This document shows positions 18,609-31,897 of a DNA stretch of 64,000 nt, in pieces (positions within the stretch are counted from its first letter, which is position 1; each line of letters starts with the position of its first letter). The position numbers were made by a program, and so were the translations under genes. The stretch is from Acidiphilium sp. C61 (lineage in GTDB: Bacteria > Pseudomonadota > Alphaproteobacteria > Acetobacterales > Acetobacteraceae), in NCBI RefSeq assembly GCF_902712915.1, contig NZ_CACTIA010000005.1:1636001-1700000 (forward strand). Direction: 5' to 3'. A model generated the notes under the pieces. It saw only the letters and a list, made by a program, of their open reading frames with translations, was not told the origin of the DNA and did not search any database.

Positions 18609-20108
18609 ATGTCACGTTACGTAGGAGCCATAGACCAGGGCACGACAAGCTCGCGCTTCATCGTGTTCGACAAGGGCGGAAACATCGTCTCCGTCGCCCA
18701 GAAGGAGCACCGGCAGATCTATCCGAAGCCGGGCTGGGTCGAGCACGACCCGATGGAGATCCTCTCCAACACTAACGAGGTCGTCGGCGCCGCCCTCGCC
18801 CGCGCCAACCTCACCGCCTCCGACCTCGCCGCCGTCGGCATCACCAACCAGCGCGAGACCACCCTGCTGTGGGACCGCAAGACCGGCCAGCCGCTCTGCA
18901 ACGCGCTGGTCTGGATGGACACCCGCACCGACCAGCTGGTCCAGCAATTCACCCGCGATGGCGGGCAGGACCGCTTCCGCGCGAAAACCGGCCTGCCGCT
19001 CGCGACCTATTTCGCCGGGCTCAAGCTGCGCTGGATTCTCGACAATGTCGAAGGTGCGCGGGCCAAGGCCGAAGCCGGCGACGCGCTGTTCGGCACCGTC
19101 GATTCCTGGCTCACCTGGAATCTCACCGGCGGGGCGAATGGCGGCCATCACGTCACCGACGTCACCAATGCCAGCCGCACCATGCTGATCGACCTCGCGA
19201 CCTGCGCCTGGGACGATGACATGCTGAACGCCTTCGGCATCCCCCGCGCCTGCCTGCCGCGGATCGTCCCCTCTTCCGCGGTCTATGGCGAAATCCGCAC
19301 CGCCCCGCTGCAAGGCACCAAACTCGCCGGCATGCTGGGCGACCAGCAGGCCGCCCTGGTCGGGCAGACCTGCTTCGCCCCCGGCGAGGCCAAGAACACC
19401 TACGGCACCGGCTCGTTCCTGCTGATGAACACCGGCACCGAGCCGGTGCAGTCAAAGGCCGGGCTGCTCACCACCCTCGCCTACCAGTTCGGCACCGAAA
19501 AGCCGCGCTACGCGCTGGAAGGGGCGATCGCCATCACCGGCGCGCTGGTGCAATGGCTGCGCGACAATCTCAAGCTGTTCGACGTCGCCCCCCAGATCGA
19601 GCCGCTCGCCCGCAGCGTCGAGGATAATGGCGATGTCTACATCGTCCCCGCCTTCTCCGGGCTCTACGCGCCCTATTGGAAGGACGACGCCCGCGGCGTC
19701 ATCGCCGGGCTGACCCGCTACGCGACCCGCGCCCATCTCGCCCGCGCCGCCCTCGAATCCACCGCCTACCAGGTGCGCGACGTGGTCGAGGCGATGCAGG
19801 AGGATTCCGGGATCCGCCTCGCCACATTGAAGACCGATGGCGGCATGGTCGCCAACGAATTGCTGATGCAGTTCCAGGCCGACATCCTGAACGCCCCTGT
19901 CGTCCGCCCGAAAATGACCGAAACCACCGCCCTCGGCGCCGCCTACGCCGCGGGTCTTGCCGTCGGCTACTGGGCCAATCTCGAGGATCTGCGCGCCAAC
20001 TGGGGTGTGGACAAGACATGGGAGCCGGCAATGGCCGCCGAAACCCGCGACAAATACTACCGTTCCTGGAAGAAGGCGGTCCAGCGCTCCTTCGCCTGGG
20101 TTGACTGA
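18609..20108 (+). CDS. glpK: Glycerol kinase
   Basis: A 499-residue FGGY-family kinase that phosphorylates glycerol to glycerol-3-phosphate. The N-terminal phosphate loop is [49 protein letters not shown] and the second FGGY signature region [20 protein letters not shown] are present. AGGGAGG lies 8 bp upstream of the ATG. Followed 34 bp later by glpF. Expression is likely linked to GlpR, although a hairpin repeat lies between it and glpD. Confidence 0.95.
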   Translation: MSRYVGAIDQGTTSSRFIVFDKGGNIVSVAQKEHRQIYPKPGWVEHDPMEILSNTNEVVGAALARANLTASDLAAVGITNQRETTLLWDRKTGQPLCNALVWMDTRTDQLVQQFTRDGGQDRFRAKTGLPLATYFAGLKLRWILDNVEGARAKAEAGDALFGTVDSWLTWNLTGGANGGHHVTDVTNASRTMLIDLATCAWDDDMLNAFGIPRACLPRIVPSSAVYGEIRTAPLQGTKLAGMLGDQQAALVGQTCFAPGEAKNTYGTGSFLLMNTGTEPVQSKAGLLTTLAYQFGTEKPRYALEGAIAITGALVQWLRDNLKLFDVAPQIEPLARSVEDNGDVYIVPAFSGLYAPYWKDDARGVIAGLTRYATRAHLARAALESTAYQVRDVVEAMQEDSGIRLATLKTDGGMVANELLMQFQADILNAPVVRPKMTETTALGAAYAAGLAVGYWANLEDLRANWGVDKTWEPAMAAETRDKYYRSWKKAVQRSFAWVD

Positions 20109-20142
20109 TCAAACAGCCAATCAAACGACAAGAGAAACAGAA

Positions 20143-20868
20143 ATGTCCATTTTCACGGGTGAATTCCTTGGCACCGCGACCCTGATCCTGTTCGGTGACG
20201 GCGTTGTGGCAGGTGTCCTGCTCAACCACTCGAAGGCCCAGAATTCGGGCTGGATGGTGATCACGACGGGGTGGGCCTTCGCGGTGCTCGCCGGCGTGTT
20301 CGTCGCCAAGGCCTGCGGCAGTCCGGCGGCCTATATCAACCCCGCCTTCGCGATCGGCATCGCCGTCGACCACGGCAACTGGACCGGCATCCCCCAGGCC
20401 ATCGCCGGCGATTTCCTCGGCGCCTTCGCGGGCGGCGTGCTGGTCTTCCTGCAATACCTGCCGCACTGGAAGGAAACGCCGGACCAGGGGCTGAAACTCG
20501 CGGTGTTCTGCACCGCACCGGCGATCCGCAACGTCATGACCAACATGATCAGCGAAATCATCGGCACCTTCGCGCTCACCTTCATCATCGGCGCGATCTT
20601 CTCCAAGGCCGCTTCGCCGCACGGCATTTCCGACGGCATGGGCCCCTATCTGGTGGCGGCGCTGGTCTGGGGCATCGGCCTGTCGCTGGGCGGGACCACC
20701 GGCTATGCGATCAACCCGGCGCGCGATCTCGGGCCGCGCATCGCCCACGCGCTGCTGCCCATCCCGGGCAAGGGCGGGTCTGACTGGGGCTATGCCGCCA
20801 TCCCGGTGGTCGGCCCGGTGATCGGTGCCTCCCTCGCCGGTCTCGCGATGGCCGCCTTCCACATGTGA
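20143..20868 (+). CDS. glpF: Glycerol uptake facilitator (aquaglyceroporin)
   Basis: A 241-residue MIP-family channel in the inner membrane that lets glycerol enter for trapping by GlpK. Six hydrophobic segments and both NPA-type motifs are visible: YINPAFAIGIA and GYAINPARDLGPR. The D/R pair after the second NPA (NPARD) is typical of glycerol facilitators rather than aquaporins. The start follows AGAGAAACAGAA. The gene ends the glp operon, with an intrinsic terminator about 90 bp downstream. Confidence 0.93.
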   Translation: MSIFTGEFLGTATLILFGDGVVAGVLLNHSKAQNSGWMVITTGWAFAVLAGVFVAKACGSPAAYINPAFAIGIAVDHGNWTGIPQAIAGDFLGAFAGGVLVFLQYLPHWKETPDQGLKLAVFCTAPAIRNVMTNMISEIIGTFALTFIIGAIFSKAASPHGISDGMGPYLVAALVWGIGLSLGGTTGYAINPARDLGPRIAHALLPIPGKGGSDWGYAAIPVVGPVIGASLAGLAMAAFHM

Positions 20869-20959
20869 CACCCCGCCGCCGGGGTGCGCGGGCGCAGCCG
20901 ACGGCGCCCGCGCCGCACCAGCGAAAGCCCCTGTTCGCCGCACCGGCGGCGGCACCTCC

Positions 20960-20989
20960 CGCCCGGACCATTCGTCCGGGCGTTTTTTT
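20960..20989 (+). terminator. Intrinsic terminator after glpF
   Basis: Perfect 9-bp stem CGCCCGGAC - CATTC - GTCCGGGCG followed at once by seven T residues. It lies 92 bp after the glpF stop and is the clearest rho-independent terminator in the window. Confidence 0.9.
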
Positions 20990-21135
20990 GCGACCGGGCA
21001 AGGATTGCCGGCCGAAGGGCGGCTCCCTTGGCCAGCATGCCACACCTATTCGCTGAACCTGATATGATAATAAAAAAAGCGAACGTTGTTTTCATATCGT
21101 CAACGAAATTTACTTTTAATTTACGCGCATGAGCT

Positions 21136-22233
21136 ATGGTGGCGGTCATGCAGCAAGCGGCGACCCCATCGGCTTACCAGGGCAATCCCCGGGATGAGGA
21201 GGAGGACGACACCGAGGTCCTCATCGCCCTCGCACAGGACGTCTGGGCGGATATGGCAAGGCGCCACATCGTGCCGACGCCGCGCGCCTACGAAATCTGC
21301 TTCGCCTATCGCCGGGGCAGCAATCTCGAACTCAACGCCTTTCTCGACCGTCACCACCCCGATCTCGACAATCTGACGCCCGCCGCCGCCGACGCCATCC
21401 ACGCGCGCTTCCTCGCGGACGAAGCGGCGCGGGACGCCGTCTCCGAAGGGGCGAAAGGCATCCAGGAAGCGGCGGAGGCGCTGGTCAACCACGTCTCCGG
21501 CAACCAGAAGGCACTGAAGGAATACGGCGACGTGCTGGAAGGCTGGGCCAGCCGGCTCGATCACGAGCCGACCATCGCCAGCCTCGTCGCCGCCGTCGCC
21601 GCCCTCACCGCCGAAACCACCCGCGCCGCCGCCCGCAACCGCGCGCTCGAGGAAAAACTCGCGGCCTCCGTCCAGCGCATCGCCCGGCTCCGCCAGTCCC
21701 TCACCGCCGCCCGCGCCGAAGCGACGACCGATGCGCTGACCGCCATCACCAACCGCCGCGCCTTCGATGCCAAGGCGAAGCGCTTCATCGCCCAGCGCCG
21801 GTCGGACGAGCCGCTGGTCGCCTCCGTCGTCCTGTTCGACATCGACAATTTCAAATGGTTCAACGACGTCCACGGCCACCAGACCGGCGACCTGATCCTC
21901 CGCCTCGTCGCCCGCCTGCTGTCGGACAGCGTCAAGGGCCGCGACACCGTGGCCCGCTATGGCGGCGAGGAATTCATCGTCCTGCTCGCCGGCGCCGACC
22001 TGCCCTCCGCCCTCTCGGTGGCGCGGCAGATCTGCCAGTCGATGGCCGATCGCAAGCTGGTCAAGCGCTCCTCGCGGCAGGAACTGACCCAGGTCACCCT
22101 CTCCGCCGGCGTCGCGGAATACATCCCCGGCGAAACCCTCGCCGCCTGGACCAGCCGGGCCGACGCGGCGCTCTACCGCGCCAAGGAACTCGGCCGCAAC
22201 CGCGTCTGCAGCGAGCGCGACCTGCCCGGCTGA
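21136..22233 (+). CDS. Soluble diguanylate cyclase (GGDEF/GGEEF protein)
   Basis: A 365-residue GGDEF protein. The N-terminal about 195 residues are helical and resemble the N-terminal region of other alphaproteobacterial GGDEF proteins (DVWADMARRHIVPTPRAYEICFAYRRG begins it; a coiled coil runs to about 195). The GGDEF domain starts at TDALTAITNRRAFDAKAKRF, has LFDIDNFKWFNDVHGHQTGD, and the active-site motif YGGEEFIVLL at about residues 275-284. Synthesis of c-di-GMP is the expected activity. The upstream region 21040-21135 is AT-rich and should hold its promoter; dnaE follows 32 bp downstream. Confidence 0.85.
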   Translation: MVAVMQQAATPSAYQGNPRDEEEDDTEVLIALAQDVWADMARRHIVPTPRAYEICFAYRRGSNLELNAFLDRHHPDLDNLTPAAADAIHARFLADEAARDAVSEGAKGIQEAAEALVNHVSGNQKALKEYGDVLEGWASRLDHEPTIASLVAAVAALTAETTRAAARNRALEEKLAASVQRIARLRQSLTAARAEATTDALTAITNRRAFDAKAKRFIAQRRSDEPLVASVVLFDIDNFKWFNDVHGHQTGDLILRLVARLLSDSVKGRDTVARYGGEEFIVLLAGADLPSALSVARQICQSMADRKLVKRSSRQELTQVTLSAGVAEYIPGETLAAWTSRADAALYRAKELGRNRVCSERDLPG

Positions 22234-22265
22234 CCCACCCCGCCCGGCCGTGCTACAGTTCGGCC

Positions 22266-25685
<3,420 letters not shown>

Positions 25686-25716
25686 TCCGCCATCTTGCCC
25701 TCGCCCGCCCGCGCGC

Positions 25717-25784
25717 CCCATAATCGGGAAACCGTCGCGCGCGGGCGCGGCCCATAATCGGAAACCTGCCGCGCGCGGGCGCGG
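25717..25784. repeat. 34-bp tandem duplication before the thiolase gene
   Basis: Two adjacent 34-bp copies begin CCCATAATCGG and end GCGCGCGGGCGCGG, with a few differences in the middle. They fill most of the dnaE-thiolase gap, ending just before the ribosome site GAGGAG. They could form a GC-rich stem in the leader. Confidence 0.85.
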
Positions 25785-25801
25785 CATGCGAGGAGACCAC
25801 C

Positions 25802-26971
25802 ATGACCAGCACCGCCATCGCCGGCTGGGCGCATACGCGTTTCGGCAAATCCGACAGCCCCGATCTCGAGGATCTCCTGGCCGAGGCCGCCACCGGCGCC
25901 ATCGCCCATGCCGGGATCGACCCGAACGAGATCGACGCCGTGTTCGTCGGCAATTTCAACAATGGCTTCACGAAGCAGGATTTCCCCTCCTCGCTGCCGA
26001 TGCAGGCGATCCCCGAACTCCGCTTCAAGCCGGCGACGCGCTATGAAAACGCCTGCGCCTCCGGCTCCGCCGCGATCCATGCGGCGCGCGATTTCATCGC
26101 CGCCGGCCGCGGCCGCATCGCGCTCGTTCTCGGCGGCGAGAAAATGACCGCCTGCCCCAAGGAACAGGTCGGCGAAAACCTGCTCGGCGCCTGCTACCGG
26201 CGCGAGGAAGGCGAGATCCAGGCCGGGTTCGCCGGCGTGTTCGGCCGCATCGCCGAGAGCTATTTCCAGCGTTTCGGCGACCAGTCCGACGCGCTCGCCG
26301 CCATCGCCGCCAAGAACCACCGCAACGGCGTCGACAATCCCTACGCGCAGATGCGCCGCGATCTCGGCTTCGAGTTCTGCCGCCGTGAATCGGAAAAAAA
26401 TCCTATCGTCGCCGGCCCGCTCAAGCGCACCGACTGCTCGCTGGTCAGCGACGGCGCCGCCGCCCTCATCCTGACCGACGAGGACACGGCCCGCGCCTTG
26501 CCGCAGGCCGTGCGCTTCCGCGCCGCCGCCCATGTGAATGATTTCCTACCGCTCTCCCGTCGCGACCCGACAAGGTTCGAAGCCGGCGAGCGCGCCTGGG
26601 CGCAGGCGCTCGCCGCCGCCGGCCTCACGCTCGACGATCTGTCCTTCGTCGAGACGCATGACTGCTTCACCATCGCCGAGCTGATCGAATACGAGGCGAT
26701 GGGCCTCGCCCCGCGCGGCCAGGGCGCGCGCGCCGTGCTGGAGGGCATCACTGCCCCTGATGGCCGCCTGCCGGTCAACCGCTCCGGCGGACTGAAATCC
26801 AAGGGCCACCCGGTCGGCGCCACCGGCGTCTCGATGCATGTGATGGCAGCGATGCAGCTCACGGGGACGGCGGGCGACATGCAGCTCCCCCGCGCCGACC
26901 TCGCCGGGATCTACAACATGGGCGGCGCCGGGGTCGCCAACTACGTCTCGATCCTCGACCGCCTGAACTGA
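25802..26971 (+). CDS. Thiolase family protein (acetyl-CoA acetyltransferase/SCP-x type)
   Basis: A 389-residue thiolase of the SCP-x-like subgroup often annotated as acetyl-CoA acetyltransferase. The nucleophilic Cys lies in YENACASGSAAIHAA (about residue 86); the HDCFT segment and NRSGGLKSKGHPVGATG carry the catalytic His residues. The C-terminal Cys-His-Gly motif of classical thiolases is replaced by NMGGAGVANYVSIL, as in other SCP-x-like members. GAGGAG is 7 bp upstream. Substrate unknown; no beta-oxidation neighbours. Confidence 0.85.
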   Translation: MTSTAIAGWAHTRFGKSDSPDLEDLLAEAATGAIAHAGIDPNEIDAVFVGNFNNGFTKQDFPSSLPMQAIPELRFKPATRYENACASGSAAIHAARDFIAAGRGRIALVLGGEKMTACPKEQVGENLLGACYRREEGEIQAGFAGVFGRIAESYFQRFGDQSDALAAIAAKNHRNGVDNPYAQMRRDLGFEFCRRESEKNPIVAGPLKRTDCSLVSDGAAALILTDEDTARALPQAVRFRAAAHVNDFLPLSRRDPTRFEAGERAWAQALAAAGLTLDDLSFVETHDCFTIAELIEYEAMGLAPRGQGARAVLEGITAPDGRLPVNRSGGLKSKGHPVGATGVSMHVMAAMQLTGTAGDMQLPRADLAGIYNMGGAGVANYVSILDRLN

Positions 26972-26986
26972 CGTCTTTCGCTCACA

Positions 26987-27092
26987 AGAGCATCATCCGA
27001 TCAGACGGGATCATCTGATCGGATAAAGATGCTCTATTTATCAACAAGATAGAGCACTACATCCGATCCGGAAGGATCGGAAAGTGCTCTAG
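26987..27092. repeat. Bipartite hairpin repeat (reverse orientation)
   Basis: A 106-bp A-then-B element starting 16 bp after the thiolase stop. The A hairpin has arms CATCCGATCAGAC / ATCTGATCGGATAAAGATG, the B hairpin CATCCGATCC-GGAA-GGATCGG, and it ends with GTGCTCTAG. Confidence 0.9.
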
Positions 27093-27131
27093 GCGCGGGG
27101 CACAACCGGCACGCCCTCGCCGCTTTCAGGG

Positions 27132-27545
27132 ATGCCCGCCATGCTCCGCGTCAACGCCTTCGACCATGTCGTTCTCAACGTGCGGGATGTCGAGATCGCC
27201 GCGGACTGGTATTCCCGCGTCCTCGGCATGGAACGGCGCGACGCCCCGCCGGCCGAGGGCGGGGCGGCGCGGACGAGCATGATGTTCGGCCGCAACAAGA
27301 TCAATCTCCGCCCGATCTCGGCCACGCAGGAGGAATGGTTCACCGGCCTCTCGCCGCAGGCGGGCAGCGACGATCTCTGCTTCCTGACCGACCTGCCGCC
27401 GGCCCAGGTTGCCGATCATTTCCGCGCAAACGGGATCGAGATCGCCCTCGGCCCGGTGATCAAGCAGGGGGCGCGCGGCGATATCGTCTCGGTTTATGTC
27501 CGCGACCCCGATGGCAACCTGATCGAGGTCGCCTCCTACCCCTAG
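27132..27545 (+). CDS. VOC-superfamily (glyoxalase/dioxygenase-like) protein
   Basis: A 137-residue two-motif vicinal oxygen chelate protein. FDHVVLNVRDVEIAADWYSRVLGM contains the first metal-ligand His; the C-terminal SVYVRDPDGNLIEVASYP contains the ligand Glu. It resembles the fosfomycin-resistance/glyoxalase I-like clade, but the substrate cannot be named. An alternative ATG lies 9 bp downstream. The TAG stop is shared with the first bases of a hairpin repeat. Confidence 0.8.
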   Translation: MPAMLRVNAFDHVVLNVRDVEIAADWYSRVLGMERRDAPPAEGGAARTSMMFGRNKINLRPISATQEEWFTGLSPQAGSDDLCFLTDLPPAQVADHFRANGIEIALGPVIKQGARGDIVSVYVRDPDGNLIEVASYP

Positions 27546-27581
27546 AGCATGTTCCGGTCCTGATGGATCAGATGATGCTCT
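27544..27581. repeat. Single hairpin repeat
   Basis: A 38-bp hairpin (AGAGCATGTTCCGGTCC - TGAT - GGATCAGATGATGCTCT), a hybrid of A and B type ends. It begins within the TAG stop of the VOC gene. Confidence 0.75.
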
Positions 27582-27607
27582 GACCCGCCCTGCGGGCGGC
27601 GCAGGGA

Positions 27608-28375
27608 TCAGCCACGGCCGACAAAGGGCATGTTGGTCGCCATCACGGTGACGAACAGCGCGTTCGCATCCGCCGGCAGCCCGGCCATGTAGACCAGCGT
27701 CCGCCCGACCGACTCCACATCCATCGTCGGCTCGGCCTTCATCGAGCCGTCCGCCTGCGGCACGCCGGTGGTCATCCGCCGCGTCATCGGGGTTGCCGCA
27801 TTGCCGATGTCGATCTGGCCACAGGCGATGTCATGCGCCCGCCCGTCCAGCGCGATGGTGCGCGTCAGCCCGGTGATCGCGTGCTTGCTCGCGGTATAGG
27901 CCGCCGAGCCCGGTCGTGGCACATGCGCCGAGATCGAGCCGTTGTTGATGATCCGCCCGCCGCGCGGCGACTGGTCGCGCATCATCCGGAAGGCGGCATT
28001 GGCGCAGAGAAACGCGCCGTCGAGATTGACCGCGATGACGTGCCGCCACTGCGCCCAGGTCATGTCGCCGAAATTGGTGGTGGGAACGTTGTTGCCGGCA
28101 TTGTTGAAGAGCAGGTCGAGCCGCCCGAACCGCGCGCCCACCGCGGCGAACAGCGACTCCACCGCCGCGGGGTCGGTGATGTCGGCCGGAAACGCCTCGG
28201 CCCTCGCACCCGCACCCGTCCCGGCTTCGGCGCCCGCTTCAGCAATCGTCTCCTCCAGCGCCTCGCGCTGCCGCCCGACCAGCGCCACCGTCCAGCCATC
28301 GGCCAGCAGCGCGAGCGTCGCCGCCCGCCCCACGCCGCTGCCAGCCCCTGTCACCATCGCGATCCTGCTCATCAT
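27608..28375 (-). CDS. Short-chain dehydrogenase/reductase
   Basis: A 255-residue classical SDR oxidoreductase. The nucleotide-binding motif is [11 protein letters not shown], followed by the NNAG motif, the catalytic Ser in NNGSISAHV and YTASK. The C-terminus ([17 protein letters not shown]) matches SDRs often grouped with 3-oxoacyl-ACP reductase-like enzymes. The Ala/Gly/Glu-rich insert [16 protein letters not shown] lies after the third strand. Possibly transcribed with denD upstream, although three hairpin repeats lie between them. Substrate unknown. Confidence 0.83.
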   Translation of the reverse strand: MMSRIAMVTGAGSGVGRAATLALLADGWTVALVGRQREALEETIAEAGAEAGTGAGARAEAFPADITDPAAVESLFAAVGARFGRLDLLFNNAGNNVPTTNFGDMTWAQWRHVIAVNLDGAFLCANAAFRMMRDQSPRGGRIINNGSISAHVPRPGSAAYTASKHAITGLTRTIALDGRAHDIACGQIDIGNAATPMTRRMTTGVPQADGSMKAEPTMDVESVGRTLVYMAGLPADANALFVTVMATNMPFVGRG

Positions 28376-28400
28376 CCCGCTCCCGTCCCGTTGCGCCGTC

Positions 28401-28550
28401 AGAGCAGGACATCCGATCCTCGTGACCGGATGTCTCGCTCCATCTCGTTCATACCTGGAGCACGTTCCGATCCTCCTGATCGGATGTCGTGCTCTATCTT
28501 GTTCATACCTAGAGCACGTTCCGATCCTTTTGGATCGGATGACGCCCTAG
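28401..28550. repeat. Three B-type hairpin repeats in a row
   Basis: Three hairpins with starts at about 28401, 28457 and 28511 (about 54-bp period), for example CACGTTCCGATCC / GGATCGGATGTCGTG. They are separated by CATCTCGTTCATACCT-type linkers. The last ends in CTAG and gives denD its TAG stop. No A hairpin is present, so the B half can multiply alone. Confidence 0.88.
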
Positions 28551-29536
28551 CCCGGCAGAGTGCCGCCAAGCTCATCCTCGATATGCACGCGGATGATCTC
28601 GTCGAATGTCGTCTCCGCCGCGAAGCCGAGCGTCTTTGCCCGTGTCGCGGTGAAATTCTCCGGCCAGCCGGCGACGATCCGCGCGATGGTCGGATCAGGC
28701 TCGCGGCGGATCAGCTTCACCGCCCGCTCGCCCGCCACCCGCCGCAGCGCCTCGATCTGCTCGCCCACCGTGGCCGACAGACCGGGCAGGTTCAGCGTTC
28801 GCCGGTTGCCGAGCGGGGCGAGGTCCATCGACGCCGCGCGGACCAGGAAGCCCACCGCCGCGCGCGGGCTCGCATGCCAGTGCCGCACGCTCTCCTCCAC
28901 CGGCAGCACCGCCTCCTGCCCCACCAGCGGCTCGCGCAGGATGTTGGAGAAGAAGCCCGAGGCCGCCGCATTCGGCTTGCCGGGCCGGATGCAGATCGTC
29001 GGCAGCCGGATCGCGATGCCATCCATGAAGCCGCGTCGCGTATAATCGTTGAGCAGCAGCTCGCCCATCGCCTTCTGCGCGCCATAGCTGGTCAGCGGCG
29101 CACAGAAGAACTCGTCGTCGATCACCTCCGGGAAGGGCGCGCCAAACACCGCGATCGACGAGGTGAACACCACGCGCGGCCGATAGGGCGCCTTCGCCGC
29201 CTCCGCCCGGATCGCCTCGAACAGCAGGCGGGTGCCGTCGAGATTGATGCGATATCCCTTGTCGAAATCCGCCTCCGCCTCACCCGAGACGATGGCGGCG
29301 AGATGCACGATCACCTCCGGCCGCGAGGCGACCAGCGCGGCGGCCACCCCCGGCGCCGAGAGATCGGCCGCCTGGCAGGATGCCTTTCCGGCAAACCCCG
29401 CCGGCGCCTCCGGTGCGAACACGTCGACCAGGCTCAGCGCCTCGACCGCCTTGCCCTCCAGCGCCCCGTCCGCCGCGATCCGCGCCGCCAGCTTGCGGCC
29501 AAGCATGCCCCCGGCCCCGATGATCATCACCTGCAT
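28547..29536 (-). CDS. denD: D-erythronate dehydrogenase (NAD-dependent epimerase/dehydratase family)
   Basis: A 329-residue extended SDR matching DenD, which oxidises D-erythronate to 2-oxo-tetronate as the first step of D-erythronate catabolism. The N-terminal MIIGAGGMLGRKLAARI is the nucleotide motif; VHLAAIVSGEAEADFDKGY and SYGAQKAMGELLLNDYTRRG hold the catalytic Tyr-Lys; RLPTICIRPGKPNAAASGFF is characteristic of this family. GGGAGG is 12-17 bp upstream. Its pathway partners otnI, otnK and otnC lie about 22-28 kb away in the same window. Function by family resemblance. Confidence 0.83.
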   Translation of the reverse strand: MQVMIIGAGGMLGRKLAARIAADGALEGKAVEALSLVDVFAPEAPAGFAGKASCQAADLSAPGVAAALVASRPEVIVHLAAIVSGEAEADFDKGYRINLDGTRLLFEAIRAEAAKAPYRPRVVFTSSIAVFGAPFPEVIDDEFFCAPLTSYGAQKAMGELLLNDYTRRGFMDGIAIRLPTICIRPGKPNAAASGFFSNILREPLVGQEAVLPVEESVRHWHASPRAAVGFLVRAASMDLAPLGNRRTLNLPGLSATVGEQIEALRRVAGERAVKLIRREPDPTIARIVAGWPENFTATRAKTLGFAAETTFDEIIRVHIEDELGGTLPG

Positions 29537-29766
29537 TTTCGCTCCGTTCCTCCCTCGCTGGCGGCACCTGAGGGCCGCGCCGTTCGCCTCACCGCCTGTC
29601 CCGCACCCGACATCCGACCGATTTCGGCTTCAGGGGGAACACGCGCACACAAGCTATCCAATTGCCCCGACCGCGCAGCCCAAGCCGGCCGGCGCGATCG
29701 GCTTGTTTTTTTAAATATATTCCCCGATCTCATCCAGCCGCAACCGGGCAGATCGAGCAACGGGCC

Positions 29767-30162
29767 TCACCGGCGATATTCGGCGTCCGTCACCTGCTCG
29801 AGCCAGGTGACCGGCGAGCCCTCGTGCCGCTCCTGGATCGCGTAATGGCTCATCCCGGTGCCCGGCGTGGCGCCGTGCCAGTGGCGCTCGCCCGGTGCGA
29901 ACCACACCACGTCACCCGGCCTGATATCCTCGATCGGGCCGCCCTCGCGCTGCACCCAGCCGCGCCCGGCGGTGACGATCAGCGTCTGCCCCAGCGGGTG
30001 GGTGTGCCAGGCTGTCCGCGCCCCCGGCTCGAACGTCACATGCGCGATCGACACCCGCGCCGGCTCTGGCGCATTGTTGACCGGATCGATCCGCACCGCC
30101 CCGGTGAAATACGCCGCCGGCCCCGCCGCCGAATCCCGCTCGCCGCTGCGCCAGATCTCCAT
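29767..30162 (-). CDS. Cupin-domain protein
   Basis: A 131-residue single-domain cupin. The metal-site motifs are visible: [20 protein letters not shown] (motif 1) and [11 protein letters not shown] (motif 2). It resembles the small cupins annotated as carboxymuconolactone/(R)-mandelonitrile lyase-like. The start at 30162 has GAGGGAG about 10 bp upstream. The 230 bp between it and denD contain an AT-rich stretch near 29705-29720 but no gene. Confidence 0.78.
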   Translation of the reverse strand: MEIWRSGERDSAAGPAAYFTGAVRIDPVNNAPEPARVSIAHVTFEPGARTAWHTHPLGQTLIVTAGRGWVQREGGPIEDIRPGDVVWFAPGERHWHGATPGTGMSHYAIQERHEGSPVTWLEQVTDAEYRR

Positions 30163-30320
30163 CGCCCTGCTCCCTCGTTGCGGTGTCCTGCCGCCGCACA
30201 GCAGAGCAGGCAAGCGCCGCGCCGGCAAGCCCGCCATCACCCCGGCGGCGGCGGCTTGACCGTTTTCGCCGGCTGGCGCGTTATCGTAACAGAACCCCAG
30301 AACGAGGATGTCCGCCCCCG

Positions 30321-31799
30321 ATGACCGACCCCTGCGACCTGCCTGCCACCGAAGCCCGCCGCCTGATCGGCAGCCGGAAACTCTCCCCCGTCGACCTCAC
30401 CGAGAGCTGCATCGCCCGCATCGAGCGGGTCGATCACGCGGTGAACGCGATGGTCGCGCGCGACTTCACCCGCGCCCGCGCCGCCGCCCGCACTGCCGAG
30501 GCTGCGGTGATGGCGGGCAACCGCCTGCCGCCCCTGCACGGCCTGCCGCTCGGGGTCAAGGATCTGGAGGATACCGAGGGCCTGCGGACGACCTATGGCA
30601 GCCTGATGTTCAAGGACAATATTCCCAAGGCCGACCAGGGCTTCATCGCCACGATCCGCGCCGCCGGCGGCATCGTCCTCGGCAAGACCAACACGCCGGA
30701 ATTCGGCGCCGGCGGCAACACCCGCAACCTCGTCTATGGCGCCACCGGCAACCCGTTCGACCCCACGAAATCCGCCGCCGGCTCCTCCGGCGGCTCGGCG
30801 GTGGCACTGGCAACCGGCATGGTCCCGCTCGCCACCGGCTCGGACATGGGCGGCAGCCTGCGCAACCCGGCCTCCTTTTGCGGCATCGTCGGCATGCGCC
30901 CCTCGCCCGGCCTGTTCCCCTCGGAAAAGCGACTGCTCGGCCCGTCCGGCCTCAGCGTGCTTGGCCCGATGGCGCGCTCGGTGGCCGATCTCGCCCTGAT
31001 GTTCGACGCAACCGCGAGCTATGACACCCGGGACATGCTCTCCGCGCCGGCGAACGCCGACGAAGCGGCGAGCCGCGCCGCCGCCGATCTCGGCACGCTG
31101 CGCGCCGCCTTCACCCCGGATTTCGGCTTCGCGCCGACCTCGCGCCAGACCCGCGCGCTGTTCGCCGACCGCGCCGCCCGCCTCGCCCCGCTCTTCGCCA
31201 GCGCCGAGAATGCCTCGCCGGACTGCCGCCATGCGGATGAAACCTTCGCCATCCTCCGCGCGGTGAACTTCCTCGCCTCCTTCGGCGCCACCTACCGCAC
31301 CGCACCCGAGCGCCTCGGCCCCAATGTCCGCGCCAATGTCGAGGAAGGGATGGGCTACACGGCCGCCGATGTCGCCCGCGCCCTGCATGCGCAAACCGCG
31401 CTCTACTGGGCCTGGCAGCATTTTTTCCTATCGCATGACGTGCTGATCGCCCCGGCCGTGACCATCCAGCCCCGGAAGTGGACGGAACTATTTCCTAGCG
31501 AAATCGACGGCACAGGAACGAAATCCTATTTCCATTGGCTGGCGCTGGCCTATGCCGTCACCCTCGCTGGCCATCCGTCGCTCTGCCTGCCGCTTGGCAC
31601 GGATGAGGACGGCATGCCGTTCGGCGTGCAGATCATCGGCCGCCGGCATGGCGACCGCGCGGTGATCGAAGTGGCGAAGGCGATCGAGGCGATCGGTGCT
31701 GCGACCGGCCCGGAACTGACCCGCCCGGTGCCCGACATCGCGAAGCTGGCCGCCGCCGCCCCGATCAGCGGGATGGACAGCTTCCTCGCCATGGGCTGA
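30321..31799 (+). CDS. Amidase (amidase signature family)
   Basis: A 492-residue amidase signature enzyme hydrolysing carboxamides. The Ser-cisSer-Lys triad is visible: Lys in [11 protein letters not shown], the Gly/Ser-rich [20 protein letters not shown] and the nucleophile region [16 protein letters not shown]. The C-terminal [26 protein letters not shown] is typical. GatA is unlikely because no gatB or gatC is adjacent and the C-terminus differs. Monocistronic, followed by a hairpin repeat. Confidence 0.87.
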   Translation: MTDPCDLPATEARRLIGSRKLSPVDLTESCIARIERVDHAVNAMVARDFTRARAAARTAEAAVMAGNRLPPLHGLPLGVKDLEDTEGLRTTYGSLMFKDNIPKADQGFIATIRAAGGIVLGKTNTPEFGAGGNTRNLVYGATGNPFDPTKSAAGSSGGSAVALATGMVPLATGSDMGGSLRNPASFCGIVGMRPSPGLFPSEKRLLGPSGLSVLGPMARSVADLALMFDATASYDTRDMLSAPANADEAASRAAADLGTLRAAFTPDFGFAPTSRQTRALFADRAARLAPLFASAENASPDCRHADETFAILRAVNFLASFGATYRTAPERLGPNVRANVEEGMGYTAADVARALHAQTALYWAWQHFFLSHDVLIAPAVTIQPRKWTELFPSEIDGTGTKSYFHWLALAYAVTLAGHPSLCLPLGTDEDGMPFGVQIIGRRHGDRAVIEVAKAIEAIGAATGPELTRPVPDIAKLAAAAPISGMDSFLAMG

Positions 31800-31811
31800 A
31801 CCGGCAAGTCT

Positions 31812-31897
31812 TGCGCGCGTTCCGATCCATCAGGGTCGGAACGCGCGCAAACATATTGAACGCAAGAGGATCTTTATCTGATCGGGTGATGCTCTAG
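31812..31897. repeat. Bipartite hairpin repeat flanking the IS427-type element
   Basis: The B hairpin has 13-bp perfect arms GCGCGCGTTCCGA / TCGGAACGCGCGC, a compensated variant of the family. A loop-deleted A hairpin follows, ending in CTAG at 31894-31897. That CTAG is the left target-site copy of the insertion sequence. Confidence 0.88.

Noticed and set aside
29682..29712. Intrinsic terminator (AAGCCG ... CGGCTT followed by seven T) on the plus strand
   Set aside because: No plus-strand gene ends nearby; surrounding genes are on the minus strand, where the T tract would precede the stem. More likely an AT-rich element near the denD promoter.
30183..30320. N-terminal extension of the amidase gene
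   Set aside because: The extra residues are Arg/Pro-rich and unlike the family; the ATG at 30321 gives the normal amidase start.
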